Part shown: positions 48,096 through 56,400 of the stretch, one piece after another | Layout: every line of letters begins with the position of its first letter | Numbering within the stretch: the stretch's first letter is position 1 | DNA from: an uncultured Christensenella sp. | Lineage (GTDB): Bacteria > Bacillota > Clostridia > Christensenellales > Borkfalkiaceae | DNA: 64,000 nucleotides | Direction of reading: 5' to 3' | Assembly (NCBI GenBank): GCA_910579525.1 | Contig: CAJTUK010000005.1 | Span: forward strand, 124,001 to 188,000 | Translations under genes and position numbers: made by a program | Notes under the pieces: model-generated | Seen by the model: the letters and a program-made list of their open reading frames with translations, nothing else | Told to the model about the DNA's origin: nothing | The model's database searches: none

Positions 48096-50540
48096 ATGAA
48101 ATCGGTTAAATCAAAATTAATCCCCATAATTTCCCTCGGCGCGGCGGCGGCAGTCGCCGTCGGCACGTTCTTCGGGCTCAACTTCGCCAAAGCGGAGCGT
48201 TCGGTAACGGTCAGCGGTTCCACCGTGTTCACAACTGCGGCTAACGCCGAAATCTGGTCGCACGAGGTGGTCAAAACCCCCGCGGAGGGCGAACCCGCGG
48301 TAAACGACTACTACACGATGTTCGTTCTCAAATCGGATAACGACACCATCAATTTCAGAAAGAACCTCGCCTACCAGTGGTATTACGACGCGTCTGAAAA
48401 ACCCGCCGAAGACGCCGCTTCGGTCTCGCCCGAAAAGGAGGAAGGGCTCTTCAACACCACAATCGGCTTCGAAGCCAACGAAGATAACAAACTCGACTTC
48501 GAGCGCTTTATCATAACTTTCGAAAGCCAGCAATATTCCCAAACCAAAGACGGCAAGAGCGTAAACTATATAATTTTCGCTCCCGCCGACAACGGAACCG
48601 ATCTCAACGTCCTCATAACCGACGATAAGGAGGCGGAGTTCCCCGCTAATCCCCAAACGGTCGGCGCGGACAACATAAAAATAGAATTCACACAAAAGAA
48701 CGACGGCGGCACGTTCGCCGTTCGGGTCGCAACCGAAGGAAAATCCGCCACAGGCGAATTCAAAAACGTCGGCGGCACCTACGCGCGCTATTCTTCGTCC
48801 ACCACGACTCCCGTAACCCCCATATCTTTCTCGGCGGAATTCCCCAAAGAGGAAGACGGAGAGGAGAACGAGGCGGTTTCCTACGCCAGAATGATTATGT
48901 ACAGCCTCAACGGTCAGAGTTTCAAACTCAAAGAAGCTCCCTCCAAGGTAGAAAATCACTTCCGCAGCGGCGTAATCAGCGACGACACGCCCCCCGTGCT
49001 CTGCCTCGACAAAGGCGTAACGTTTATCGGTCACAATAAAGAAATCAGCTTCAACTATACCGTTATCGACGTGGTAACTTCGTCGCCCAGTCTCGAAACT
49101 TCGTATTTCATGCTCACCAAAGATCAGGCGTCGAAAACGGATTTCAAAGCGGACGACTACAAGCAGGAAAAACTCTTCCGCATAGTAAAAGACAGCGACG
49201 ACCAGAAAATGGACCCCCACGTCGGACACTATATCCCCGACCCCGACAAAGCCCTGCCCGAATACGACAAATCGGTATTCGATAAGGATATGGACGTAAC
49301 CGCGGCGGTCAAAGTTCTTTTAAAACTCACCGACACAACCTCCACGGGCGGCGAATCGACTTACGTAATGCTCGACTGGTACGTAGAGGACAAGTACTCG
49401 GTAACGGTCAACGGCAGCAAGTATATCGCGGTCGCAACCGATAAAGAGGGCGCTTATTACAGCCACACTCAAAAAACTTCTCCTTCAACCTCTGCCGACC
49501 CCGCAAAAGGTACTTCCGTTTTAACGGGCGACTGGGAAAAGAAGGTGCGGGACTATCAGGCGGAAGTAGACAAAGCCGCGGCGGATTTAAAGGCGGGCAA
49601 CAAAAACTATTTCTATCTTCCCTCTGCAAAATCTCTCTTCGGCGACAACGCAACCGAATACGAAGACCTCATTTTCAATATTTATTATATAAGCGACAGC
49701 CGTCAGCAGGAATCCAACAAATCCTATAACGCGCTCTCGATACCCCTCAACAAAGACGGCAAGTACGTTTTCACCGTTTACGCTACCGACGCGCAGAGCA
49801 ATAAAATGTACTACTTCGATAAGGACGGCAAAAAGCAAGAGTTCGGCACGGGCGAAATCTGGACGATGTACGACGACGAAGATCTTAAAGATTATCTCCC
49901 TTGGTTCGAGTTCACCGTAGCCACCACCGAAATCTCAATCGAGGCTCCCAAAGAGCAGTCAACCGCATACGTGGGCAGTACGTTTACGCCCGACTCGTTC
50001 GAAATTAACGGCGTTTCCTACAACACCAACTACAGCCTCTACGTTTTCGACAGCGAGCGCTATTACGCCGAGCATAAACAGACCCTGACTTACAGCGAGT
50101 TTATGGAAAAGAAAGACACTCTCCTGTCCGACAGCGAAAACGGCAGAAAGTGGTTCACCTATATCTATCCCTCGTCCGGATTGCAAGAGGGCACCGACGT
50201 ATACGAAAAGTATAACGACTATCAGTGGAACAATTCCTCGCTCTCGTTCGTTCCGCAGGACGAAAACACCTATTACTTAATCAAGTGCGAAGTAACCGGC
50301 AAGGGTAACAGCGGTTCGCAAAAAGCGGAAGCATATATGGGTATAGCCTCCGCGCCCAAGGTTGCCGCTCTCGAAGGTGAAGACACGTGGGTTCAGGATA
50401 ATATGGTCTCCATAATTCTCCTTTGCATAGCCGGCGCTTCGCTTGTGGGAATAATTCTCCTGCTCGTAATCAAACCCAAAAACAAGGGCGATTTGGACGA
50501 AATCGAAACTTCCAAACCCAAAAAGAGCAAAAAACAATAA
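48096..50540 (+). CDS. Large surface protein with signal peptide and C-terminal membrane anchor
   Basis: An 814-residue protein with an N-terminal signal (IPIISLGAAAAVAVGTFFGLNFAKA), a long beta-rich extracellular part, and one membrane helix near the C-terminus (about 775-797, VSIILLCIAGASLVGIILLLVI) with a Lys-rich cytoplasmic tail. There is no sortase motif. Around residue 640 a segment PKEQSTAYVGSTFTPDSFEI looks like an Ig-like repeat start. No enzyme motif is found. GC-rich codon use is host-like. Function unknown; an envelope or adhesion role is likely. Confidence 0.75.
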   Translation: MKSVKSKLIPIISLGAAAAVAVGTFFGLNFAKAERSVTVSGSTVFTTAANAEIWSHEVVKTPAEGEPAVNDYYTMFVLKSDNDTINFRKNLAYQWYYDASEKPAEDAASVSPEKEEGLFNTTIGFEANEDNKLDFERFIITFESQQYSQTKDGKSVNYIIFAPADNGTDLNVLITDDKEAEFPANPQTVGADNIKIEFTQKNDGGTFAVRVATEGKSATGEFKNVGGTYARYSSSTTTPVTPISFSAEFPKEEDGEENEAVSYARMIMYSLNGQSFKLKEAPSKVENHFRSGVISDDTPPVLCLDKGVTFIGHNKEISFNYTVIDVVTSSPSLETSYFMLTKDQASKTDFKADDYKQEKLFRIVKDSDDQKMDPHVGHYIPDPDKALPEYDKSVFDKDMDVTAAVKVLLKLTDTTSTGGESTYVMLDWYVEDKYSVTVNGSKYIAVATDKEGAYYSHTQKTSPSTSADPAKGTSVLTGDWEKKVRDYQAEVDKAAADLKAGNKNYFYLPSAKSLFGDNATEYEDLIFNIYYISDSRQQESNKSYNALSIPLNKDGKYVFTVYATDAQSNKMYYFDKDGKKQEFGTGEIWTMYDDEDLKDYLPWFEFTVATTEISIEAPKEQSTAYVGSTFTPDSFEINGVSYNTNYSLYVFDSERYYAEHKQTLTYSEFMEKKDTLLSDSENGRKWFTYIYPSSGLQEGTDVYEKYNDYQWNNSSLSFVPQDENTYYLIKCEVTGKGNSGSQKAEAYMGIASAPKVAALEGEDTWVQDNMVSIILLCIAGASLVGIILLLVIKPKNKGDLDEIETSKPKKSKKQ

Positions 50541-50612
50541 TCTATAAAGCAAAATACCGCGGCTTACCGCATTCCCCATAAGGAATTTAATAGAGCGCAA
50601 ATAAAAAGATTT

Positions 50613-50640
50613 AGGCATAGCGTTAAGCTGTGCCTTTTTC
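50613..50640 (+). terminator. Terminator after the surface protein gene
   Basis: AGGCATAGC (50613-50621) and GCTGTGCCT (50627-50635) with a T tract to 50639. Confidence 0.85.
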
Positions 50641-50712
50641 GTGGGCGAATTAAGCTGCTTGTAGCCAATTGAGATATAGATATGCTTTATATAACCCGCA
50701 AAATTCAATGGG

Positions 50713-50741
50713 TTGCGCTCTTTTATTTTTCGTGATATAAT
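50713..50741 (+). promoter_or_regulatory. Promoter of the acetyltransferase at 50782
   Basis: TTGCGC (50713-50718), 17-base spacer, TATAAT (50736-50741) with GTGA before the -10. Confidence 0.75.
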
Positions 50742-50781
50742 GATTGTACGATAAACAGTAATTTAGCGGAGCAAATAGGCT

Positions 50782-51234
50782 ATGAGATTTGAATACACAG
50801 ATGGTTGTAATAAAGATTTTGTTGAGTTATGCCATGAATTAGATAAGTTTTTAAATGAACTTGTAGGCGGAGAAGAAAATAGAGCCGAATACATTCAGTA
50901 TAACAAATTGGAAGATATACATAATGTAGTAATTGCCTATGATGGAAATGTGCCCGTAGGTAGTGCAAGTTTTAAGAAATATGATGATGAAAATGCCGAG
51001 GTAAAGCGTGTATTTGTAAAAGAAAAATACCGTAGACGTGGAATATCGTATAACCTTATGAAAATGCTTGAAGAACGAGCAAGCGAAAAAGGATATAAGT
51101 ATTTTATATTAGAGTCTGGCGAGCCGCTTGTAGCGGCAATGGCTTTATATAGGAAAATTGGTTATAAAGTTATACCTAATTATGGGCAATACGCTGATAT
51201 GGAAGATTCTGTCTGTATGAAAAAGGAACTTTAA
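50782..51234 (+). CDS. GNAT-family N-acetyltransferase, probably acquired
   Basis: A 150-residue protein with the acetyl-CoA pattern VKRVFVKEKYRRRGISYNLMKMLEERASEKGYKYFILESG (about 74-113) and LYRKIGYKVIPNYGQYADMEDSVCMKKEL at the end. The gene and its flanks are visibly AT-richer than both neighbours (codons AAA, GAA, TAT, ATA dominate), like the mobile element at the left end of the window. It carries its own promoter and terminator, so it looks like a transferred single-gene cassette. Substrate unknown. Confidence 0.9.
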   Translation: MRFEYTDGCNKDFVELCHELDKFLNELVGGEENRAEYIQYNKLEDIHNVVIAYDGNVPVGSASFKKYDDENAEVKRVFVKEKYRRRGISYNLMKMLEERASEKGYKYFILESGEPLVAAMALYRKIGYKVIPNYGQYADMEDSVCMKKEL

Positions 51235-51266
51235 ATTTCAATTTATCTTTCTAAATAGTTTGTAGT

Positions 51267-51303
51267 AAAAGGCTCTCGAACGAAATGTCCGAGAGCCTTT
51301 TGT
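51267..51303 (+). terminator. Terminator of the acetyltransferase gene
   Basis: AAAAGGCTCTCG (51267-51278) pairs with CGAGAGCCTTTT (51290-51301), so the T tract is part of the stem. Confidence 0.9.
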
Positions 51304-51342
51304 CATCGCTTGAAAGTGCAACTCTTAAAAATTTAGTTTTTA

Positions 51343-51380
51343 TTCCCTATGGGAACCGCGGATTTGTCCGCGGTATTTTT
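51343..51380 (+). terminator. Two abutting hairpins with a T tract
   Basis: TTCCC-TAT-GGGAA (51343-51355) directly adjoins ACCGCGGA-TTTG-TCCGCGGT (51355-51374), followed by ATTTTTTAT. It looks like the paired leader hairpins at 13618, 28686 and 54521 but has a terminator tail, which hints that the family can act in attenuation. Confidence 0.6.
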
Positions 51381-51430
51381 TATGCCTTTTCGCTCGGAAG
51401 GGCTTTTTTTAAAAATTTTTCTAAAAACGC

Positions 51431-51488
51431 TTGACATCTTCCGCGCCCCGTAGTAATATCTTATTATCATATGAATATATATTCATAT
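51431..51488 (+). promoter_or_regulatory. Promoter and ArsR-type operator of the metal efflux operon
   Basis: TTGACA (51431-51436), 17-base spacer, TAATAT (51454-51459). A perfect 20-bp palindrome ATATGAATATATATTCATAT (51469-51488) covers the start region. It has the form of ArsR/SmtB-family operators (ATGAA-N6-TTCAT). Confidence 0.85.
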
Positions 51489-51564
51489 TAAACACTCCCT
51501 GATTTTCACCCGCATTGTCTTTTTTACAACAGCGGTAAATCACTAAAATAAAAAGGAGACAGCC

Positions 51565-51915
51565 ATGCACGACTGCGAAGAAAAAATATTACACGAAGCA
51601 AGGATAAAATCCGCACTCGAAAACATGCCTTCGGAAGAAGAAACTCAAATTTTATGCGCAAGGTTCAAAGCGCTTTCAGAGCCTTCGCGCCTCAAAATAC
51701 TGCTCGCACTGCAAAGCGGCGAGCTGTGCGTCGAGCACGTAACGCAGGCGGTCGGCGGCAACCAGAGCGCCGTTTCTCACCAGCTTAAAACTTTAAAAGA
51801 CAACAAAATAGTAAAGTGCCGCCGTAGCGGAAAAAAAATCCTGTATTCCATTTCCGACGGGCACGTATCCGCAATGATAGAACTTTCAAAGGAGCACCTC
51901 AACTGCAATGAATAG
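51565..51915 (+). CDS. ArsR/SmtB-family metal-sensing repressor
   Basis: A 116-residue winged-helix protein with FKALSEPSRLKILLALQSGELCVEHVTQAVGGNQSAVSHQLKTLKDNKIVKCRRSGKKILYSI. The last helix carries D-G-H-x10-H-L-N-C, which matches the alpha-5 zinc/cobalt site of SmtB/CzrA (D-x-H-x10-H-x2-E/H), with Cys as the last ligand. The alpha-3N site is incomplete (ELCVEHV has one Cys). It should repress its own operon through the palindrome upstream and release it on Zn or Cd binding. AAGGAG precedes ATG 51565. The end overlaps the ATPase gene by 8 bases. Confidence 0.93.
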   Translation: MHDCEEKILHEARIKSALENMPSEEETQILCARFKALSEPSRLKILLALQSGELCVEHVTQAVGGNQSAVSHQLKTLKDNKIVKCRRSGKKILYSISDGHVSAMIELSKEHLNCNE

Positions 51916-54223
51916 TTTTAAAATAACGGGGCTCGATTGCGCCAACTGCGCGCGCGAACTCGAAGAAGAGCTCAACAAAATAGAGGGGGTCAAAAGCGCT
52001 ACGGTCGATTTCATGGCTCAAAAGGTCATAGCCGATTGTTCTGACCGGGTCCTTCAAACCGTCAAACAGGTCTGCAATAACTTCGAAGAAGTAAAAGTTG
52101 TCGAAGATGCTCCCAAACCCGATATCTGCGCTAACGGCGAAAAGATAAAAATAACCGGGCTTTGTTGCGCCAACTGCGCGCGCGAACTCGAAGAAGAGCT
52201 CAACAAAACGGAGGGAGTCTCCGCCACGGTAGACTTCGTAAACGGGCAAATAATTCTCAACGCCACGGGCGAATCGCGTGAAAAGGCAATATATTGCATA
52301 ACCCACTTCGAAGACGTAAAAATCGTTTCCGAAACGCCGAAAAGTAAGGGGATATTCCGCGAACGTTTAAAGGACATAGTCTGTCTTGCCTTGGGCGCGG
52401 CGTTCTTTATACCCGTGCTCGTGCTCGAACTCATGGGGCTCACTCAAAGCAGTCTTGCCCTGCGCATACTCTCGTACGTATTTTTTGCAATCGCCTATAT
52501 AGCGGTCGGTCACCCCGTGCTTATAAACACCGCAAAAAATATTGTCAAGGGCAAAATTTTCGACGAAAACTTTTTAATGACGGTCGCCTCGCTCGGCGCA
52601 ATACTTCTCGGCATATTCGCGGGCGACGGGCTTGCGGAAGGCGTTGCGGTAATGCTCCTGTATCAGCTCGGCGAGCTTCTGCAAGGCGTAGCCGTGGGGT
52701 CGTCGCGCAAATCGATAGCCAAATTAATGGATTTAAAGGCCGACTCCGCAACTCTGCTTGTCGGCGGCGAACAGCGCGTAATATCTCCCGCTGAACTTAA
52801 AACGGGCGACATAATATTGATAAAGGCGGGCGAAAAAATCCCCGTTGACTGCCGCATAGTGCGGGGTCAAAGCTCGCTCGATATGAAGAGTTTAAACGGC
52901 GAACCCCTCCCCCGCGACGTAAAGGAGGGGGACGAGGCTCTGTCCGGCGGCATAAACCTTTCGGGCGTGCTCGAAGCGGAAGTTATACGCGAATATAAAA
53001 ATTCCGCGGTTGCTAAAATCCTCGAACTGGTCGAAAACTCCACCGCAAAAAAATCCAAACCGGAAAAGTTTATAACCAAATTCGCAAAGTACTACACCCC
53101 CGCGGTGTGCCTCGCCGCAGTAATAGTCGCGGCGCTCGTTCCCACGGTAATATGCGCCGTTTACGGGGCTTTCGGGTGGGAAACGTATCGCGACTGGATA
53201 TACAAAGCGCTCAATTTCCTCGTAATATCCTGCCCGTGCGCGCTGGTTATTTCCGTGCCGTTATCATATTTCGGCGGAATCGGCAGATGCGCAAAATCGG
53301 GCATACTCGTAAAGGGCTCAACCTGTTTAGACGAACTCGCTCTCGCCTCGGTCGCCGCCTTCGACAAAACGGGCACCATAACGGAAGGCACGTTCGAAGT
53401 TTCATCGTGTTCTTCGGAGCGCGCGTTAAAACTCATCGCCTCGGCGGAAAAATATTCTTCCCACCCCGTGGCGCGCGCCTTTTCGGGAATCGAAACGCAG
53501 GAGGTAACCTCCGCTCGGGAGATAGCGGGCAAGGGAGTTGAATGCCTTCTTAACGGTGAAGTTCTGCTCTGCGGTAACGCTTCGTTTTTAGAAGAAAACG
53601 GGGTAAAATTCGAACGCAAAAACAGTCTTTCCACACTCGTGTACGCGGCGCTCGGCGGCGAATATATCGGGGTTGCGGAAATAGACGATAAAATTAAAGA
53701 CGGCGCGGCGGAAGCCGTGGCGGAGCTCAAAAAGTCGGGCATATCCCGTACCGTAATGCTCACGGGCGACAACGAAGCGCGCGCCCGAGCGGTCGCTCAA
53801 AGGGCGGGAATAGATTCGTTTAAAGCGGGGCTGTTGCCCGACGGCAAGCTCGAAGAAGCAAAAAATCTCAAAAAAGAGGGTAAACTTCTCTATTGCGGCG
53901 ACGGCATAAACGACGCTCCCGTAATGTGTGAAGCGGACTGTGCCGTTTCCATGGGCAAAGTCGGCTCGGACGCGGCTATCGAAGCAAGCGATATCGTGCT
54001 CGTCTCCGATAATTTAAAGCTCCTGCCGCAGGGCAGAAAAATTGCCAGATTCACGCGCAGACTCGTAAAAGAGAACATAGCAGGCTCGCTTATCGTAAAA
54101 CTCGCCGTCATGGCTTTGAGCGTGTCGCTCGCGGGGTTCCCGCTTTTCGCCGCCGTTATCGCGGATGTTGGGGTTATGGTAATTGCGGTGCTCAACGCAA
54201 TGCGCACAAACCTTATAAAATAA
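51908..54223 (+). CDS. P1B-type heavy-metal efflux ATPase (Cd/Zn/Co type) with duplicated metal-binding domain
   Basis: A 771-residue ATPase. Two HMA-type metal-binding domains (about 1-60 and 80-140) have DCANCA and CCANCA. Eight membrane helices follow, with the ion-site motif SCPCALVIS (about 439-447), phosphorylation motif DKTGTITEG (about 485), the HP motif SSHPVA, and GDGINDAP. CPC with LVISVPLSYFGG fits the Zn/Cd/Pb/Co group rather than copper. The two HMA units share 44 identical bases (51937-51980 and 52165-52208), so the duplication or conversion is recent. It exports metal ions under control of the ArsR protein. Confidence 0.95.
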   Translation: MNSFKITGLDCANCARELEEELNKIEGVKSATVDFMAQKVIADCSDRVLQTVKQVCNNFEEVKVVEDAPKPDICANGEKIKITGLCCANCARELEEELNKTEGVSATVDFVNGQIILNATGESREKAIYCITHFEDVKIVSETPKSKGIFRERLKDIVCLALGAAFFIPVLVLELMGLTQSSLALRILSYVFFAIAYIAVGHPVLINTAKNIVKGKIFDENFLMTVASLGAILLGIFAGDGLAEGVAVMLLYQLGELLQGVAVGSSRKSIAKLMDLKADSATLLVGGEQRVISPAELKTGDIILIKAGEKIPVDCRIVRGQSSLDMKSLNGEPLPRDVKEGDEALSGGINLSGVLEAEVIREYKNSAVAKILELVENSTAKKSKPEKFITKFAKYYTPAVCLAAVIVAALVPTVICAVYGAFGWETYRDWIYKALNFLVISCPCALVISVPLSYFGGIGRCAKSGILVKGSTCLDELALASVAAFDKTGTITEGTFEVSSCSSERALKLIASAEKYSSHPVARAFSGIETQEVTSAREIAGKGVECLLNGEVLLCGNASFLEENGVKFERKNSLSTLVYAALGGEYIGVAEIDDKIKDGAAEAVAELKKSGISRTVMLTGDNEARARAVAQRAGIDSFKAGLLPDGKLEEAKNLKKEGKLLYCGDGINDAPVMCEADCAVSMGKVGSDAAIEASDIVLVSDNLKLLPQGRKIARFTRRLVKENIAGSLIVKLAVMALSVSLAGFPLFAAVIADVGVMVIAVLNAMRTNLIK

Positions 54224-54337
54224 CGTATAAGCTTCGCATAACTTTGTCGCGCTCCGCTTTCCTTGCTCACGTACAAATAAGTACGCTCGCTGCGGTAAAT
54301 GCTCGCGCTCCTCGTTCTGCTCGCTTCTCCGTTATTT
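54218..54337 (+). repeat. Structured intergenic element, copy 3 (after the metal ATPase)
   Basis: Arms AAATAACG (54218-54225, overlapping the stop codon) and CGTTATTT (54330-54337). Central hairpin CGTAC-AAATAA-GTACG (54270-54285). Inner text includes TTCGCATAACTTTGT, CGCTTTCCTTGCTC, GCGGTAAATGCTCGC and CTCGTTCTGCTCGCTTCTC. Confidence 0.8.
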
Positions 54338-54346
54338 AACACCACC

Positions 54347-54404
54347 TTGTCATGTTGAGCTTGCCGAAACATCTATCGACTCTTCCGCAAATCAAAAACA
54401 ATCC
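54347..54404 (+). repeat. TGTCATGTT-type intergenic repeat
   Basis: TTGTCATGTTGAGCTTGCCG at about 54348, continuing AAACATC and a diverged CTCTTCCGCAAATCAAAAACAA end. As after guaA, it follows a copy of the structured element. Confidence 0.75.
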
Positions 54405-54447
54405 GCTCAAACCTTAAACAATTCTTTAAAAAATAATCGACAAATTT

Positions 54448-54497
54448 CGGCAAACGCAATTCAAACGTTTGCCGTTTTTTCGTATGCGTGATATAAT
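54448..54497 (+). promoter_or_regulatory. Terminator hairpin containing the -35 of the permease promoter
   Basis: CGGCAAACG (54448-54456) and CGTTTGCCG (54466-54474) with TTTTTT (54475-54480) form a terminator. The same 3' arm supplies TTGCCG (54469-54474) as -35; after a 17-base spacer that includes the T tract comes TATAAT (54492-54497). Confidence 0.7.
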
Positions 54498-54520
54498 TGT
54501 GATAAACAAGTGAAAACGAT

Positions 54521-54557
54521 ACAGCCCCATGGGGCTGTTTGCCGTTTTAACGGCAAA
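54521..54557 (+). promoter_or_regulatory. Paired-palindrome leader of the purine permease gene
   Basis: ACAGCCCCATGGGGCTGT (54521-54538) is a perfect palindrome. It shares a base with TTTGCCGTT-TT-AACGGCAAA (54538-54557). The pair starts about 17 bases after the predicted transcription start. The second hairpin repeats the TTTGCCG/CGGCAAA text of the upstream terminator, so cross-pairing on a readthrough RNA is possible. No purine riboswitch core is seen. Confidence 0.6.
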
Positions 54558-54616
54558 CGGTTGCGTTAAAGGTTGACGTATTCGCTTAAAATAAAATTTT
54601 TTTGGAGGTCACTTTA

Positions 54617-56251
54617 ATGAGTGAAGAGAAAGAGCAGATTCCCGAAACCCAACCCGTAGAAGAACCCGTTTCCACGCTCGACAATTCGGTTGAAGGACAA
54701 GCTCCCGCGGCTGACGGAGTTGCGGAGGCGGCAGTCGAGTCCCCTCACAAGGGTTTTTTGGGCAAAGTTGACAATTTCTTCGGAATAACAAAGGCGAAGT
54801 CGAGCTTTAAAATCGAAATTATCGCAGGACTCACCACGTTTATGGCTATGGTTTACATTCTTTTGGTAAATCCGGCAATATTCACGTCTGTCGATGCGGA
54901 TTCGGGCGAACAAATTATCGGCGGACTGTCGTTTAATTCGATGTACATTGCTACGGCGCTCGGCGCGATAGTGGGAACCATGCTTATGGCGTTCCTTGCA
55001 AAAATGCCGCTCGCGCAGGCTTCGGGTATGGGCGTAAACGCGTTCGTCGTGTTCAACCTCTGCACAAGCGGACTCACCTATCCCAACGCAATGGTCTTCA
55101 CTCTTTTGGACGGTGTGATTTTCGTTATTCTCACCGCAACCGGTTTAAGAAAATACATCTTTACCGCTATTCCCGACGAAGTAAGAAAGGCCATAAACGT
55201 AGGACTCGGCTTATTTATCGCGTTTATCGGTTTGCAGAACGCGGGCGTTATAGTTAACGATAACTCCACGCTCGTAGGTCTCGTTTCTTTCAATATATTA
55301 AAACTTCACGCTCCCGTAAATCCCAGCGTATTCGCAGACGTAGTGGCGGGTAACGTAGTGGGCATGCTCCCCGCGTTGGTGGCTATTATCGGCGTTATCG
55401 CAATAGCCGTCCTTTCCAAAAAGAATATAAAGGGCGCAATCCTTTGGGGAATACTCGGTTCTACCGCGCTCTACTACATAATCGCAGGTATCGGCTTTGC
55501 GGCAGGCAACGAAGGTTGTAAAGAAATTTTCGCCTCCATTGCGGGAATTACAAATCCCTTCGAAGCGTTCAAATCCTGGGGCGTCGAGTCTGCGGGCAAA
55601 GTATTCTACGAAGGTTTCAATTTCAGCCATTATCTCGGTATAGAGGGCAACAACGCAGGTTCGCTCGTTCTTCTTTTGATAACTTCCGCGCTTTCGCTCT
55701 GTATGCTCGATATGTTCGATACTCTGGGCACTCTCTACGGCGCTTGCTCCAAAGGCGGGCTCCTCGATAAAGAGGGCAACCCCATGAATATGAACCGTTG
55801 CATGCTTGCCGACGCTATTGCAACCTCGGTTGGCGCAATGGCGGGAACTTCCACCGTAACCACTTTCGTGGAATCCTCCGCAGGCGTTGCGGTCGGCGGC
55901 AAAACGGGCTTCACCGCGCTCATAACCGGCGTATGTTTCCTCGTTGCAATGTTCCTTTCGCCCATAGCTCAATACATACCCAAAGCGGCTACCGCAACCG
56001 CTCTTATCTGGGTTGGCGTATTGATGATGTCAACGGTTACCAAAATCGAGTGGACCGACCCCGCGAAAGCTCTTCCCGCTTTCCTCACCGTGGCGGTTAT
56101 GGCGTTCGGTTACGAAATTTCTTACGGTATCGGTATAGGAATTATTTCGAGCGTAATCGTGAGAGTCTGCACTGGCAAAGTTAAGAGCATATCCGTTGTT
56201 ACTTGGATTATCGCGGTGTTCTTCCTCGCAACGTTCTTACTCACTCATTAA
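54617..56251 (+). CDS. NCS2/AzgA-family purine permease (adenine/guanine/hypoxanthine)
   Basis: 544 residues from ATG 54617, eight bases after GGAGG (54604-54608). An unusually long acidic N-terminal tail (about 50 residues) precedes the conserved FFGITKAKSSFKIEIIAGLTTFMAMVYILLVNPAIF. Twelve or more membrane helices follow, with family motifs QASGMGVNAFVVF and MFDTLGTLYGA, and SSAGVAVGGKTGFTALITG. AzgA-type proteins import purine bases with protons. With adenine deaminase two genes downstream and guaB/guaA in the window it forms a purine salvage set. Confidence 0.93.
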   Translation: MSEEKEQIPETQPVEEPVSTLDNSVEGQAPAADGVAEAAVESPHKGFLGKVDNFFGITKAKSSFKIEIIAGLTTFMAMVYILLVNPAIFTSVDADSGEQIIGGLSFNSMYIATALGAIVGTMLMAFLAKMPLAQASGMGVNAFVVFNLCTSGLTYPNAMVFTLLDGVIFVILTATGLRKYIFTAIPDEVRKAINVGLGLFIAFIGLQNAGVIVNDNSTLVGLVSFNILKLHAPVNPSVFADVVAGNVVGMLPALVAIIGVIAIAVLSKKNIKGAILWGILGSTALYYIIAGIGFAAGNEGCKEIFASIAGITNPFEAFKSWGVESAGKVFYEGFNFSHYLGIEGNNAGSLVLLLITSALSLCMLDMFDTLGTLYGACSKGGLLDKEGNPMNMNRCMLADAIATSVGAMAGTSTVTTFVESSAGVAVGGKTGFTALITGVCFLVAMFLSPIAQYIPKAATATALIWVGVLMMSTVTKIEWTDPAKALPAFLTVAVMAFGYEISYGIGIGIISSVIVRVCTGKVKSISVVTWIIAVFFLATFLLTH

Positions 56252-56267
56252 TTCAAATCAACTTCTG

Positions 56268-56297
56268 CCGCCGCTTTCAAAGCGGCGGTTTTTTTTG
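56268..56297 (+). terminator. Terminator of the permease gene
   Basis: CCGCCGCTTT (56268-56277) and AAAGCGGCGG (56279-56288), tight loop, then a run of eight T residues. Confidence 0.93.
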
Positions 56298-56337
56298 TGT
56301 TTTTTAACCGATTCTACCGCAATTCGACTTTATTCTA

Positions 56338-56367
56338 TTGTGAAATTGTGTGAAAACGTGTTAAAAT
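56338..56367 (+). promoter_or_regulatory. Promoter of the XRE-membrane protein gene
   Basis: TTGTGA (56338-56343), 18-base spacer, TAAAAT (56362-56367). Confidence 0.6.
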
Positions 56368-56400
56368 CAAACCGTAAACGTGCAAAAACGGAGATGTAAA

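Noticed and set aside
54498..54616. Purine riboswitch in the permease leader
   Set aside because: The conserved three-way junction bases (TATA...G, CTAC, and the paired loops) are not found; only the paired palindromes are present.
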